DNA from: Pseudomonas nitroreducens NBRC 12694
GTDB taxonomy: Bacteria; Pseudomonadota; Gammaproteobacteria; Pseudomonadales; Pseudomonadaceae
Assembly: GCF_002091755.1 (NCBI RefSeq)
Contig: NZ_BDAI01000005.1
Coordinates: 186,001 to 250,000, forward strand
DNA length: 64,000 nucleotides
Direction of reading: 5' to 3'
Shown: positions 28,528 to 36,451 of the stretch, piece by piece
Position numbering within the stretch: the first letter of the stretch is position 1
Layout of the letters: every line of letters starts with the position of its first letter
Translations under genes and position numbers: made by a program
The notes under the pieces: model-generated
Databases searched by the model: none
The model's input: the letters and a program-made list of their open reading frames with translations, nothing else
Told to the model about the DNA's origin: nothing

Positions 28528-28789
28528 CGGTAGCGGTCACTCCTCACATGCGTTGGACCTGTCGGCGCCTGGGACACGGGGGATTCGCGCGGGCAGCCGA
28601 AGCCGCTGCGCGCACTGCGAGGCGAACAGGTGGAAAAGCGGGTTCTGACCTACCAGATGGAGGCGTCGCGCCCGCTTTTCAACACTGCCTGCAAGCCTAG
28701 ACGCTGATCCTGCATCGGGTCTGCCGGGACGACTTGATACCGGTCATGGCATAGTCATTTCCCCCACCTACCCACGAACCTTCCAGGCC
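28528..28789. other. Divergent intergenic region cbpA / mocR
   Basis: The 262 bases carry no ORF or RNA gene that I can support. They must contain both promoters. A CCGGTC/GACTTG-rich stretch near 28725-28760 precedes the regulator, but I see no convincing operator. Confidence 0.4.
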
Positions 28790-30220
28790 ATGAGCACACC
28801 CACCGACTCGTTCCGCCAGCCGCTGGACCCCAGCCATGAGCTGCCGATCTATCGGCAGCTCTATGGGCGCATCCGCGACGCCATCACCCGTGGCGCACTG
28901 CGGCCGGGCGAGCGGGTGCCCCCAGTACGAGGGCTGGCCGGCGAGCTGGGCGTGGCGCGCGGCACCGTCGAACTGGCCTACCAGTTGCTGACCAGCGAAG
29001 GCTACCTGCTAGCGCGCGGGCCGGCCGGCACCGTGGTCTCCCCGCAACTCGCCGGCCGCACGGAGGCTGCCCTGCCCGTCGTCGCCCCCCCTGCGACCGT
29101 AGAGCGCAGTCTGCCCGGCCTGATCGCCCACGGCCCAGCCCTGCGGCCGTTCCAGCTCGGCGTGCCGGCACTGGACGCCTTCCCCCGCGCGCTCTGGTCA
29201 CGCCTGTGCGCACGCCGCCTGCGCCAGCAGGGCGCCTCGATGCTGGCATACCCGGAACCCTGCGGCTACGGCCCGCTGCGCGAGGCGGTGGCGGGCTACC
29301 TGGGCATCTCCCGCGGCATCGCCTGCGACCCGGCACAGGTATTCATCTGCGCGGGTTACCAGGGTGCGCTGGACCTGATCAGCCGCACTTTGCTGGAGCC
29401 CGGCCAGCGCTTCTGGCACGAGGACCCCGGCTACCCGCGCGGCCGCGAACTGCTGCGCCGCGCCGGCGGCGTGCCGGTGCCGGTCGCGGTGGATGCAGAC
29501 GGCCTCCGTGTGGAGGACGGCATTGCCCGCGCGCCGGATGCGCGCTTCGCCCTGATCACGCCGTCGCAGCAAAGCCCCACCGGCGTCGCCCTCAGCCTGC
29601 CGCGGCGCCTGGCCCTGCTGGACTGGGCGGCGAGCAGCGGCGCCTGGATCGTCGAGGACGACTACGACAGCGAGTACCGCTATGCCGGCTTCCCCCTGCC
29701 GGCGCTGAAAAGCCTCGACCGCGCAGGCCGCGTGCTCTACACCGGCACCTTCAGCAAGGTGCTCTACCCGGCGCTGCGCCTGGGCTATCTCGTGGTACCG
29801 GCGGAACTGGTGGAAGACTTCGTGCGCACCCAGCAGGTATTCACCTCAGGCTGCGCCGAGCTGCTCCAGGCGACCCTCTGCGACTTCATGCAGGAAGGCC
29901 ATTTCGCCCGTCACCTCAAGCGCACCCGCACGCTTTACGCACTGCGCCGCCAGTGGTTGCGCAGCGCGCTGGAAGATCGCCTCGGCGAGCGCCTGCGCTT
30001 CGCCGACACGCCCGGGGGCCTGCACCTGGTCGGCGCACTGGAACAGGATGACCTCGCCGTCGCCCGCCGCGCCCACGCGGACGGTCTCGGTCTGCAAGCG
30101 CTGAACGCCTGGTGCGTGGAGGCCAGGCGCGAGCCGGCACTGCTCATGAGTTTCACCAACGTCAGCGACGAGAAGCTCGCAGGACGCCTGGCAGAGCGGT
30201 TGGCGCCGTTGCTGGACTGA
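28790..30220 (+). CDS. MocR/PdxR-family transcriptional regulator
   Basis: A 476-residue fusion of a GntR-type winged helix (residues 15-85: IYRQLYGRIRDAITRGALRP, VARGTVELAYQLLTSEGYL) with an aminotransferase class I fold. The PLP site is visible: EDDYDSEYRY, and Lys in YTGTFSKVLYPALRLGY near residue 323. Such regulators use PLP or a PLP adduct as signal (PdxR, GabR, TauR). The neighbour genes cbpA and nrdD give no clue to the effector. Its ATG is 49 bases after the last recognisable promoter-like stretch. Confidence 0.9.
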   Translation: MSTPTDSFRQPLDPSHELPIYRQLYGRIRDAITRGALRPGERVPPVRGLAGELGVARGTVELAYQLLTSEGYLLARGPAGTVVSPQLAGRTEAALPVVAPPATVERSLPGLIAHGPALRPFQLGVPALDAFPRALWSRLCARRLRQQGASMLAYPEPCGYGPLREAVAGYLGISRGIACDPAQVFICAGYQGALDLISRTLLEPGQRFWHEDPGYPRGRELLRRAGGVPVPVAVDADGLRVEDGIARAPDARFALITPSQQSPTGVALSLPRRLALLDWAASSGAWIVEDDYDSEYRYAGFPLPALKSLDRAGRVLYTGTFSKVLYPALRLGYLVVPAELVEDFVRTQQVFTSGCAELLQATLCDFMQEGHFARHLKRTRTLYALRRQWLRSALEDRLGERLRFADTPGGLHLVGALEQDDLAVARRAHADGLGLQALNAWCVEARREPALLMSFTNVSDEKLAGRLAERLAPLLD

Positions 30221-30276
30221 TTCACGCCGAGCAGCGGTCAATACCTCCGATGGCGAAACCTGGCTGACAGGTGACG

Positions 30277-30290
30277 TTGACCGAGGTCAA
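30277..30290. promoter_or_regulatory. Anr/Dnr (FNR-type) box upstream of nrdD
   Basis: TTGAC-CGAG-GTCAA is a perfect 5-4-5 palindrome of the FNR-family type used by Anr and Dnr in Pseudomonas. With a TTAGAT -10 candidate at 30311-30316 and a start near 30324, its centre would be about 41 bases upstream of transcription start, the activating class II position. Anaerobic activation of class III ribonucleotide reductase is physiologically expected. Confidence 0.78.
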
Positions 30291-30316
30291 TTTTCCTTCA
30301 GACGAAGTCGTTAGAT

Positions 30317-30368
30317 TTCCACAACATCTTGTTGTCTCGAATAAATCGAGACACATCATGTTGTGGAA
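30317..30368. promoter_or_regulatory. Two-tier palindrome with putative paired NrdR boxes
   Basis: Outer arms TTCCACAACAT (30317-30327) and ATGTTGTGGAA (30358-30368) are perfect complements, as are inner arms TGTCTCGA and TCGAGACA around ATAAA. The two NrdR-like boxes are CACAACATCTTGTTGT (30320-30335) and GACACATCATGTTGTG (30350-30365), starting 30 bp apart, close to the three-turn spacing known for NrdR repressor sites. It overlaps the predicted transcription start and ends eight bases before the nrdD ATG. Confidence 0.7.
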
Positions 30369-30376
30369 TCCAGCCA

Positions 30377-32395
30377 ATGCCTCTGACACGGACCGCCCCC
30401 CTTCCCGCCAGCCTGCGCAAGCGCAATGGCAACGCCGTAGTCTTCGACTCGAGCAAGATCGAACGCGCCATTGCCGCCGCCGGCGAAGCCAGCGGCGAGC
30501 TCTCCGCGCCCCACGCCCAGGAGCTGACCCGCCGCGTGCTGGCGCGCCTGCCGGCGCAGAATGATCTCGACGTGGAACAGGTGCAGGACGTGGTCGAGCG
30601 CGCCCTGATGGAAGCCGGCCACTACCCCACCGCGCGCGCCTACATCGTCTACCGCGAACGCCACGGACGCCTGCGGCGCGAGCGCAAGACGCTGGTGGAT
30701 GTCGCCGCTTCGATGAACGAATACCTGTCGCGCGAAGACTGGCGGGTGCGCGCCAACGCCAACCAGGGTTACTCCCTGGGCGGGCTGATCCTCAACGTGT
30801 CGGGCAAGGTCACCGCCAACTACTGGCTGGACGAGGTGTACAGCGAGGGCATCGCCGTCGCCCACCGCGAGGCGGACCTGCACATCCACGACCTCGACAT
30901 GCTCGCCGGCTACTGCGCCGGCTGGTCGCTGCGCACCCTGCTCAGCGAAGGCCTGAACGGTGTACCGGGGCGGGTCGAGGCAGGGCCGCCGAAGCACCTG
31001 TCCAGCGCACTGGGGCAGATGGTCAACTTCCTCGGCACACTGCAGAACGAGTGGGCCGGCGCACAGGCCTTCAGCTCCTTCGACACCTACCTCGCGCCCT
31101 ATGTGCGCAAGGACGGCCTGAGTTATCAACAGGTGCGCCAGGCGCTGCAGGAGTTCATCTACAACCTCAACGTGCCGTCGCGCTGGGGCACCCAGACGCC
31201 CTTCACCAACCTGACCTTCGACTGGGTCTGCCCGGAAGACCTGCGCGAGCAGGTTCCCTACGTCGGCGGCGTGGAGATGCCGTTCGCCTACGGCGACCTG
31301 CAGGCCGAGATGGACCTGATCAACCGCGCCTACATCGAAGTGATGCAGGCCGGCGACGCCCACGGCCGGGTGTTCACCTTCCCGATCCCGACCTACAACA
31401 TCACCCACGATTTCCCCTGGGACAGCGACAACGCCACGCGCCTCTTCGAGATGACCGCGCGCTACGGCCTGCCGTACTTCCAGAACTTCCTCAATTCGGA
31501 CATGCAGCCCAACCAGGTGCGCTCCATGTGCTGTCGCCTGCAACTGGATGTGCGCGAGCTGCTCAAGCGCGGCAACGGGCTGTTCGGCTCGGCGGAGCAG
31601 ACCGGTTCGCTGGGCGTGGTGACCCTCAACTGCGCGCGCCTGGGCTACCGCCATCGCGGCGACGCTGCCGCCCTCTACGCCCAGCTCGACCACCTGCTGG
31701 AGCTGGCCTTCGACAGCCTAGAGGTCAAGCGCAAGGTCATCCAGCAGCACATGGATGCCGGGCTCTACCCGTACACCAAACGTTACCTCGGCACCCTGCG
31801 CAATCACTTCTCCACCATCGGTGTGAACGGCCTGCACGAGATGGTGCGCAACTTCACCGGTGACCGCGAAGGCCTGCACACCGAATCCGGCCGGCAGATC
31901 GCACTGGAGCTGCTGGACCATGTACGGGCGCGACTGGTGCGCTTCCAGGAAGACAGCGGCCACCTCTACAACCTCGAAGCCACCCCGGCCGAAGGCACCA
32001 CCTACCGCTTCGCCCGCGAGGACCGCAAGCGCCACGCCGGCATCCTCCAGGCCGGCACGCCGGATGCGCCCTACTACACCAACTCCTCGCAGTTGCCGGT
32101 GGGCCTCACCGACGATCCGTTCGAGGCGCTGGAGCTGCAGGACGCGCTGCAGTGCAAGTACACCGGCGGCACCGTGCTGCACCTGTACATGGCCGAACGC
32201 ATCTCCAGCGCCGAGGCCTGCAAGACGCTGGTGCGCACCGCCCTCGGGCGCTTCCGCCTGCCCTACCTGACGGTGACGCCGACCTTCTCCATCTGCCCCG
32301 TACACGGCTACCTCGCCGGCGAACACGAGTTCTGCCCGAAGTGCGACGAAGCCGCGCTGCAGAAGGCCGCGCCCAAGAGCTGCTGTGGCGGCTGA
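30377..32395 (+). CDS. nrdD: Anaerobic ribonucleoside-triphosphate reductase, catalytic part (lacks glycyl-radical tail)
   Basis: The class III reductase makes dNTPs without oxygen. The 672-residue ORF has an N-terminal ATP-cone (KRNGNAVVFDSSKIERAI), the barrel with RSMCCRLQLD and TGSLGVVTLNCARLGY, and the zinc-type motif ICPVHGYLAGEHEFCPKC. It then ends at KSCCGG-stop, just where family members continue into the glycyl-radical domain. That domain is in the next ORF. The start at 30377 has only a weak ribosome site next to the leader palindrome. nrdG follows. Conserved residues are otherwise intact, so this is a split gene rather than a decayed one. Confidence 0.93.
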   Translation: MPLTRTAPLPASLRKRNGNAVVFDSSKIERAIAAAGEASGELSAPHAQELTRRVLARLPAQNDLDVEQVQDVVERALMEAGHYPTARAYIVYRERHGRLRRERKTLVDVAASMNEYLSREDWRVRANANQGYSLGGLILNVSGKVTANYWLDEVYSEGIAVAHREADLHIHDLDMLAGYCAGWSLRTLLSEGLNGVPGRVEAGPPKHLSSALGQMVNFLGTLQNEWAGAQAFSSFDTYLAPYVRKDGLSYQQVRQALQEFIYNLNVPSRWGTQTPFTNLTFDWVCPEDLREQVPYVGGVEMPFAYGDLQAEMDLINRAYIEVMQAGDAHGRVFTFPIPTYNITHDFPWDSDNATRLFEMTARYGLPYFQNFLNSDMQPNQVRSMCCRLQLDVRELLKRGNGLFGSAEQTGSLGVVTLNCARLGYRHRGDAAALYAQLDHLLELAFDSLEVKRKVIQQHMDAGLYPYTKRYLGTLRNHFSTIGVNGLHEMVRNFTGDREGLHTESGRQIALELLDHVRARLVRFQEDSGHLYNLEATPAEGTTYRFAREDRKRHAGILQAGTPDAPYYTNSSQLPVGLTDDPFEALELQDALQCKYTGGTVLHLYMAERISSAEACKTLVRTALGRFRLPYLTVTPTFSICPVHGYLAGEHEFCPKCDEAALQKAAPKSCCGG

Positions 32396-32436
32396 TCCTC
32401 CGTTCACTTTCATCCCCGCAAAAAGGAGCACTACCG

Positions 32437-32583
32437 ATGACCGCGAACCAATTGCCCGAAAGCCAGCGCCAGCGGTGCGAGGTGTGGACCCGCGTAATGG
32501 GTTATCACCGCCCGGTGTCGGCCTTCAACGCCGGCAAGCAATCCGAGCACCGCGAGCGCCGCCACTTCCGCGAGACGCGATGA
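32437..32583 (+). CDS. Separate glycyl-radical domain polypeptide of NrdD
   Basis: A 48-residue ORF holding the NrdD C-terminus: QRCEVWTRVMGYHRPVSAF with Gly22 in the radical position, then NAGKQSEHRERRHF. It starts 41 bases after the nrdD stop in a different frame, with an AAAAAGGAG ribosome site eight bases before the ATG, and overlaps nrdG by four bases. The same frame is also open back to 32152, so a -1 frameshift before the nrdD stop could fuse the two parts; no slippery heptamer is apparent. A freestanding radical subunit is the simplest reading. It is easily missed by annotation. Confidence 0.85.
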   Translation: MTANQLPESQRQRCEVWTRVMGYHRPVSAFNAGKQSEHRERRHFRETR

Positions 32584-33281
32584 GCGCCACGCTCAGGGTC
32601 GGGGGCCTGGTGCCCCTGACCACCCTCGACTATCCCGGATTGCTCGCCTGCGTGTTGTTCTGCCAGGGCTGCGCGTGGCGCTGCCGCTACTGCCACAACC
32701 CGGAGCTGATTGCGCCGAGGGGCGAGCACGAAATCCACTGGGACGACATCCTCGCCTTCCTCCGTCGTCGCCAGGGGCTGTTGCAAGGCGTGGTTTTCAG
32801 CGGTGGCGAAGCGACCTTGCAGAACGCCTTGCCCGATGCCATGGCCAGCGTGCGCGCGATGGGTTTTCGCGCCGGGCTGCACAGCGCCGGCATCCGCCCG
32901 GAGGCTTTCGCCCGCGCGCTGCCCCATGCCGACTGGGTCGGCTTCGACGTGAAGGGATTGGCCGAGGACGTGGACGCCACGACCGGCGTGAAACGCAGTG
33001 GGCTGGCCAACTGGCGCAGCCTGGAACTGTTGCTGGCGAGCGGTGTGGAGCACGAGTGCAGGACGACAGTGCATTGGCAGTTGTTCGATCTGGATAAACT
33101 CCGGCGCCTGGCCCTGCGCCTGCGCGGAATGGGTGTGGAAAACTTCGTGGTGCAACTGGCCCGCAACGGGCGGCAGCTCGATCCACAGTTGCTCGCTAGT
33201 CCTGCGCCCCACGGTGCCGAGGATTTCTGGCGAGATTTGGAAGCGCTTTTCCCGCACTTCGAGTTGCGCCAGGACAGCTAG
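32580..33281 (+). CDS. nrdG: Anaerobic ribonucleotide reductase activating enzyme
   Basis: A radical-SAM protein that generates the glycyl radical on NrdD. The 233 residues show the CxxxCxxC cluster motif as CAWRCRYC (Cys31-Cys35-Cys38) and GGEATLQ for SAM binding near residue 80, and a partial TIM barrel. The sequence is of the longer type found with thioredoxin-using NrdDs (E. coli NrdG has 154 residues). The ATG at 32580 overlaps the stop of the glycyl-radical ORF (ATGA), which couples synthesis of substrate and activator. Confidence 0.95.
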   Translation: MSATLRVGGLVPLTTLDYPGLLACVLFCQGCAWRCRYCHNPELIAPRGEHEIHWDDILAFLRRRQGLLQGVVFSGGEATLQNALPDAMASVRAMGFRAGLHSAGIRPEAFARALPHADWVGFDVKGLAEDVDATTGVKRSGLANWRSLELLLASGVEHECRTTVHWQLFDLDKLRRLALRLRGMGVENFVVQLARNGRQLDPQLLASPAPHGAEDFWRDLEALFPHFELRQDS

Positions 33282-33321
33282 GAACCACGGCCAACTTCCG
33301 GGAGCTCCGGGCGAGCACTTC

Positions 33322-33363
33322 CCCCTCACCCCAGCCCTCTCCCGCTGAGGGTGAGGGTGAGGG
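33322..33363. repeat. CCCTCACCC palindromic repeat
   Basis: A hairpin after nrdG with arms CCCTCACCC and GGGTGAGGG, plus an extra GGGTGA unit. It is of the same general kind as the elements at 9670 and 62708. It may end or stabilise the nrdDG transcript. Confidence 0.6.
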
Positions 33364-33414
33364 CAACCCCGAACGCCAATATCCCGCAGCGGCACAGAAT
33401 CTTCTGTAGGAACG

Positions 33415-33487
33415 AGGGGGACGCCCAGTGCTTGCTCGCGAACGCCCCCCTGCTGCGGACGTCGGTTCGCGAGCAAGCTCGCTCCTA
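33415..33487. repeat. REP element (GAGCAAGCTCGCTCCTAC type)
   Basis: Inner arms CTTGCTCGCGAAC (33431-33443) and GTTCGCGAGCAAG (33465-33477) pair perfectly, and outer arms GTAGGAACGAG and CTCGCTCCTAC extend the stem. This is the familiar Pseudomonas REP hairpin. A second copy lies at 36368-36435. Confidence 0.85.
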
Positions 33488-33520
33488 CAACGGACCCGCG
33501 GCGTTAGTAATTCGCAGGCA

Positions 33521-33546
33521 AAGAAAAGCCCCGCCGAAGCGGGGCT
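33521..33546 (-). terminator. Rho-independent terminator of speA
   Basis: On the minus strand AGCCCCGC-TTCG-GCGGGGCT is followed by a T-rich tail (TTTCTT). An eight-pair stem with a stable UUCG loop sits 26 bases after the speA stop. Confidence 0.88.
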
Positions 33547-33571
33547 GTCGCTTACGCGGACCGCCAAGTCA

Positions 33572-35485
33572 TCAGGACGACAGGTAAGCCGACCGGGTCA
33601 ACCCCAGACGCAGGGCGTCGAGGAATTGCGTGCGCTCGCGCACGGTGAGCTTGGCCCCGGCCACCTTGTCGCGGTAGTGGGTCATCAGCTCCTCGGGCGA
33701 CAGGTGCACGTAGCGCAGCATGTCCTCGATGGTGTCGTGGGTCTCGATGCCGGCGTGGTAGTAGCTTCCGTCGGCGTTCTGGTAGACGTTCACCGAGTCG
33801 GTGTCGCCGAACAGGTTGTGCATGTCGCCGAGGATTTCCTGGTAGGCGCCGACCAGGAAGGTGCCGATCAGGTAGTCCTCGCCTTCCTTCACATCGTGCA
33901 CCGGCATGCTGGTCTCGATGCTCTGCTCGTCGACGTATTGAGTGATCTTGCCGTCGGAGTCGCAGGTCAGGTCCTGCAGCACCGCGCGGCGGGTCGGCTC
34001 CTCGCCCAGGCGGTGGATCGGCAGGATCGGCAGCACTTGGCCGATGGCCCAGGTGTCGGGCAGGCTCTGGAACACCGAGAAGTTGCAGATGTACTTGTCG
34101 GCAAGCTTGTCGTTGAGCTCGTCGAGCACCTGGCGGTGCGAACGCTGATGTGCCTTGAGCTGGTTGTGCAGGCGGCGGCAGATGGCGAAGTAGCACTGCT
34201 CGGCCAGGGCCTTCTGCGCCAGGCTGATCTTGCCCTCGGCGTACTGCGCAGCGGCGTCGCTCATGTAGTGGGTGGCGCGCCAGTAGGTCTCGGTGACCAT
34301 CTCGGCATCGGTCGGGCCGAGCAGGTCGGCCAGCCACTGGACGATCTCCGGCTGCTCGGCGAGGTCGGTGATCTTCGGCACTTCGTCGTTATGGCGCTCG
34401 ACGTCGGTGACCTGGGTGATCAGCACCGCGTGGTGCGCGGTCAGCGCGCGGCCGCTCTCGGAAAAGATGTGCGGGTGTGGCAGGCCTTGCGCGTCGCAGA
34501 ATTCCTTGAGCATGCCCACCACCACACCGGCGTAGTCGTCGATGTCGTAGTTGATCGAGCTGGCGTTGCGCGAGTGGGTGCCGTCGTAGTCCACGCCCAG
34601 GCCGCCGCCCACGTCCACGTGGTCCACCGGCAGGCCGAGGGCACGCAGTTCGCCGTAGTAGCGGATCGCTTCCTTGAAGCCGTGCTGGTAGTCGGCCAGG
34701 TTGGCGATCTGCGAGCCCATGTGGAAGTGCAGCAGGCGCACGCCCTGGTCCAGGCCAGCCGCGCGGAAGCGCTCGACCACCGACAGCAGCTGCGCGGCGG
34801 ACAGGCCGAACTTGGCCTTCTCGCCGCCGGTATCGGCCCACTTGGAGGACGCCAGCGAGGACAGGCGCACACGCAGGCCGACCTGGGGCAGCACGCCAAT
34901 AACGGCGGCTTCCTCGATCACCAGTTGCACCTCGGATTCCTTCTCGATCACGATGAACACGTTGTGGCCGAGCTTCTGCCCCATCAGCGCCAGTTTGATG
35001 AACTCGCGGTCCTTGTAGCCATTGCAGACGATGGTGCCGCCCTTGGGCGCCAGCGCCAACACGGCCATCAGCTCTGGCTTGGAGCCGGCCTCCAGGCCGA
35101 TGGAGACGTTCTGCGTGGCGATGATGCTTTCCACCACCGCTTCCTGCTGGTTCACCTTGATCGGGTACAGCGCGGTGTAGCGGCTGGTGTATTCCAGACG
35201 CGCGATATTGGCATCGAAGGCGCCGGTGAGCTTGCGCACGCGGTCCTGCAGGATGTCCGGGAAACGCACCAGCAGCGGCAGCGACAGGCCGGCCTCGCGC
35301 AGCTGCTCGACCAGCCCGTGCAGATCGATCGGCTGGGCATCGGCGCCCTGCGGGCGAACTTCCACGTTACCGGCGTCGTTGATGGCGTAGTAGCCAGCGC
35401 CCCAGTGGCGAATTCCGTAGATGCTGCGGCTGTCTGCCACGGTCCAGTTGCTGCCGTCGTCTTTGCGGGTCCGTCTAGCGGCCAT
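33572..35485 (-). CDS. speA: Biosynthetic arginine decarboxylase
   Basis: A PLP-dependent enzyme converting arginine to agmatine, the first step to putrescine. The 637-residue product has the alanine-racemase-type barrel with the PLP lysine in YPIKVNQQ, the glycine loop HVDVGGGLGVDYDG and the C-terminal cysteine-containing active-site loop. The length equals P. aeruginosa SpeA. The start at 35485 (MAARRTRKDD) has GAGGAG upstream. Agmatine would feed the agmatinase SpeB encoded at 42146-43108. Confidence 0.96.
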   Translation of the reverse strand: MAARRTRKDDGSNWTVADSRSIYGIRHWGAGYYAINDAGNVEVRPQGADAQPIDLHGLVEQLREAGLSLPLLVRFPDILQDRVRKLTGAFDANIARLEYTSRYTALYPIKVNQQEAVVESIIATQNVSIGLEAGSKPELMAVLALAPKGGTIVCNGYKDREFIKLALMGQKLGHNVFIVIEKESEVQLVIEEAAVIGVLPQVGLRVRLSSLASSKWADTGGEKAKFGLSAAQLLSVVERFRAAGLDQGVRLLHFHMGSQIANLADYQHGFKEAIRYYGELRALGLPVDHVDVGGGLGVDYDGTHSRNASSINYDIDDYAGVVVGMLKEFCDAQGLPHPHIFSESGRALTAHHAVLITQVTDVERHNDEVPKITDLAEQPEIVQWLADLLGPTDAEMVTETYWRATHYMSDAAAQYAEGKISLAQKALAEQCYFAICRRLHNQLKAHQRSHRQVLDELNDKLADKYICNFSVFQSLPDTWAIGQVLPILPIHRLGEEPTRRAVLQDLTCDSDGKITQYVDEQSIETSMPVHDVKEGEDYLIGTFLVGAYQEILGDMHNLFGDTDSVNVYQNADGSYYHAGIETHDTIEDMLRYVHLSPEELMTHYRDKVAGAKLTVRERTQFLDALRLGLTRSAYLSS

Positions 35486-35770
35486 GCGGGGTGGTCTCCT
35501 CAAGTAGCACGAATGAATTGCGCGAATGTGTGCAGGCGCCCGCCCGGCGTGCGGGTGAGTCGTCAAAGCCTGGTGGTGTAAACCTAGCCGGGCCTCGTGA
35601 CGTTGCCGTGTTGACCGCCGGGGTTGGCGGTAAGTTTAGGAAAATCCGACGACACGCCCAGGGCGCGCCGATAAATCTCCCATCTAGGGAAAGGGCTTGC
35701 CGGCAATGCACGCAACGCACATCGCCTGGAACCCCTTCTCTGCAGAGGAGAATCGTTCGGGAGAGACGGC
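35486..35770. other. speA upstream region
   Basis: This 285-base gap between speA and the Sui1-family gene shows no supportable gene. It is likely the speA promoter and leader. The ORF crossing it at 35491-35796 is on the opposite strand without a ribosome site or family match. Confidence 0.4.
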
Positions 35771-36142
35771 TCAGCCGCCGGATTTCTTCGCCTTGAGGCC
35801 GCGTTTGGTCAGCTCTTCGAGCAGCAGGTCGACGTGGTCGCCCTGGATTTCGATGATGCCGTCCTTCAGCGCGCCACCCGTGCCGCAGCGCTTCTTCAGC
35901 GCGGTCGCCAGGTCTTTCAGCGCATCGGCCGCCAGCGGCACGCCGGTCACCGTGGTCACGGTCTTGCCACCGCGGCCCTTGGTTTCACGACGCACGCGAG
36001 CGATGCCATCGCCGGCCGGAATTTCGGCCTGCTTGCAGATGCACGCGCCAACGGGCTGATTGCAGTCCGGGCAATGCCGGCCGGAATCAGTGGAGTAGAC
36101 GAGCCCGCCGAGGGCGGACAGGGAGGATGCTTTCTTGACCAC
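35771..36142 (-). CDS. SUI1/YciH-family translation factor
   Basis: A 123-residue protein with an N-terminal cysteine pair region (HCPDCNQPVGACICK) and a C-terminal eIF1/SUI1 domain (RVRRETKGRGGKTVTTVTGV, then LKKRCGTGGALKDGIIEIQGDH). YciH-type proteins modulate start-codon fidelity at the ribosome. The length (108 in E. coli) is a little longer because of the Cys-rich part. It is on the same strand as speA, with 285 bases between them, so probably separate transcription. Confidence 0.9.
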   Translation of the reverse strand: MVKKASSLSALGGLVYSTDSGRHCPDCNQPVGACICKQAEIPAGDGIARVRRETKGRGGKTVTTVTGVPLAADALKDLATALKKRCGTGGALKDGIIEIQGDHVDLLLEELTKRGLKAKKSGG

Positions 36143-36451
36143 CGGGCGTTTCCCCAGGATTGGCCTCTTCGGGCCAGGTCAACGAATGGCCGGCGGGTAC
36201 CGACCGCGACGCCCCACTCAGGCAGGGGCTGCGCAATTCCCGGCGGAGGACCCTGCCGGAAAGGTCGCGCAATTTAGCAGCATTGGAGGCAAATGCTAAG
36301 AGCGAAAATGCGTCATTGATCGGTGGTTTGGCGACATGGCCAACCCGGCCGGAGTCTTGGGGTGCCTGTAGGAGCGAGCCTGCTCGCGAACAAACCCCGC
36401 AGCGGGGCTCAGTTCGCGAGCAGGCTCGCTCTTACGAAAAGCAACCCGACG
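36143..36451. other. Intergenic region with REP element
   Basis: The 309 bases upstream of the Sui1 gene hold an AT-richer stretch (36265-36320: AATTTAGCAGCATTGG...AAAATGCGTCATT) that probably includes its promoter, and the REP hairpin at 36368-36435. No ORF here is convincing. Confidence 0.45.
36368..36435. repeat. REP element, 24-bp arms
   Basis: A 68-base hairpin. Arms 36368-36391 and 36412-36435 are complementary over 24 bases with one mismatch, and an inner CCCCGCAGCGGGG hairpin forms the loop. It is the same GAGCGAGCCTGCTCGCGAAC family as 33415-33487, sitting between two genes on the minus strand. Confidence 0.9.

Noticed and set aside
32396..32436. Recoding of the nrdD UGA as selenocysteine to reach the glycyl-radical tail
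   Set aside because: The tail is in a different reading frame, and reading through the UGA meets another stop at 32438-32440; no SECIS-like hairpin follows.
33408..33490. Possible CRISPR or phage attachment repeats
   Set aside because: The units are single REP hairpins, not regularly spaced direct repeats, and no cas or integrase genes are nearby.
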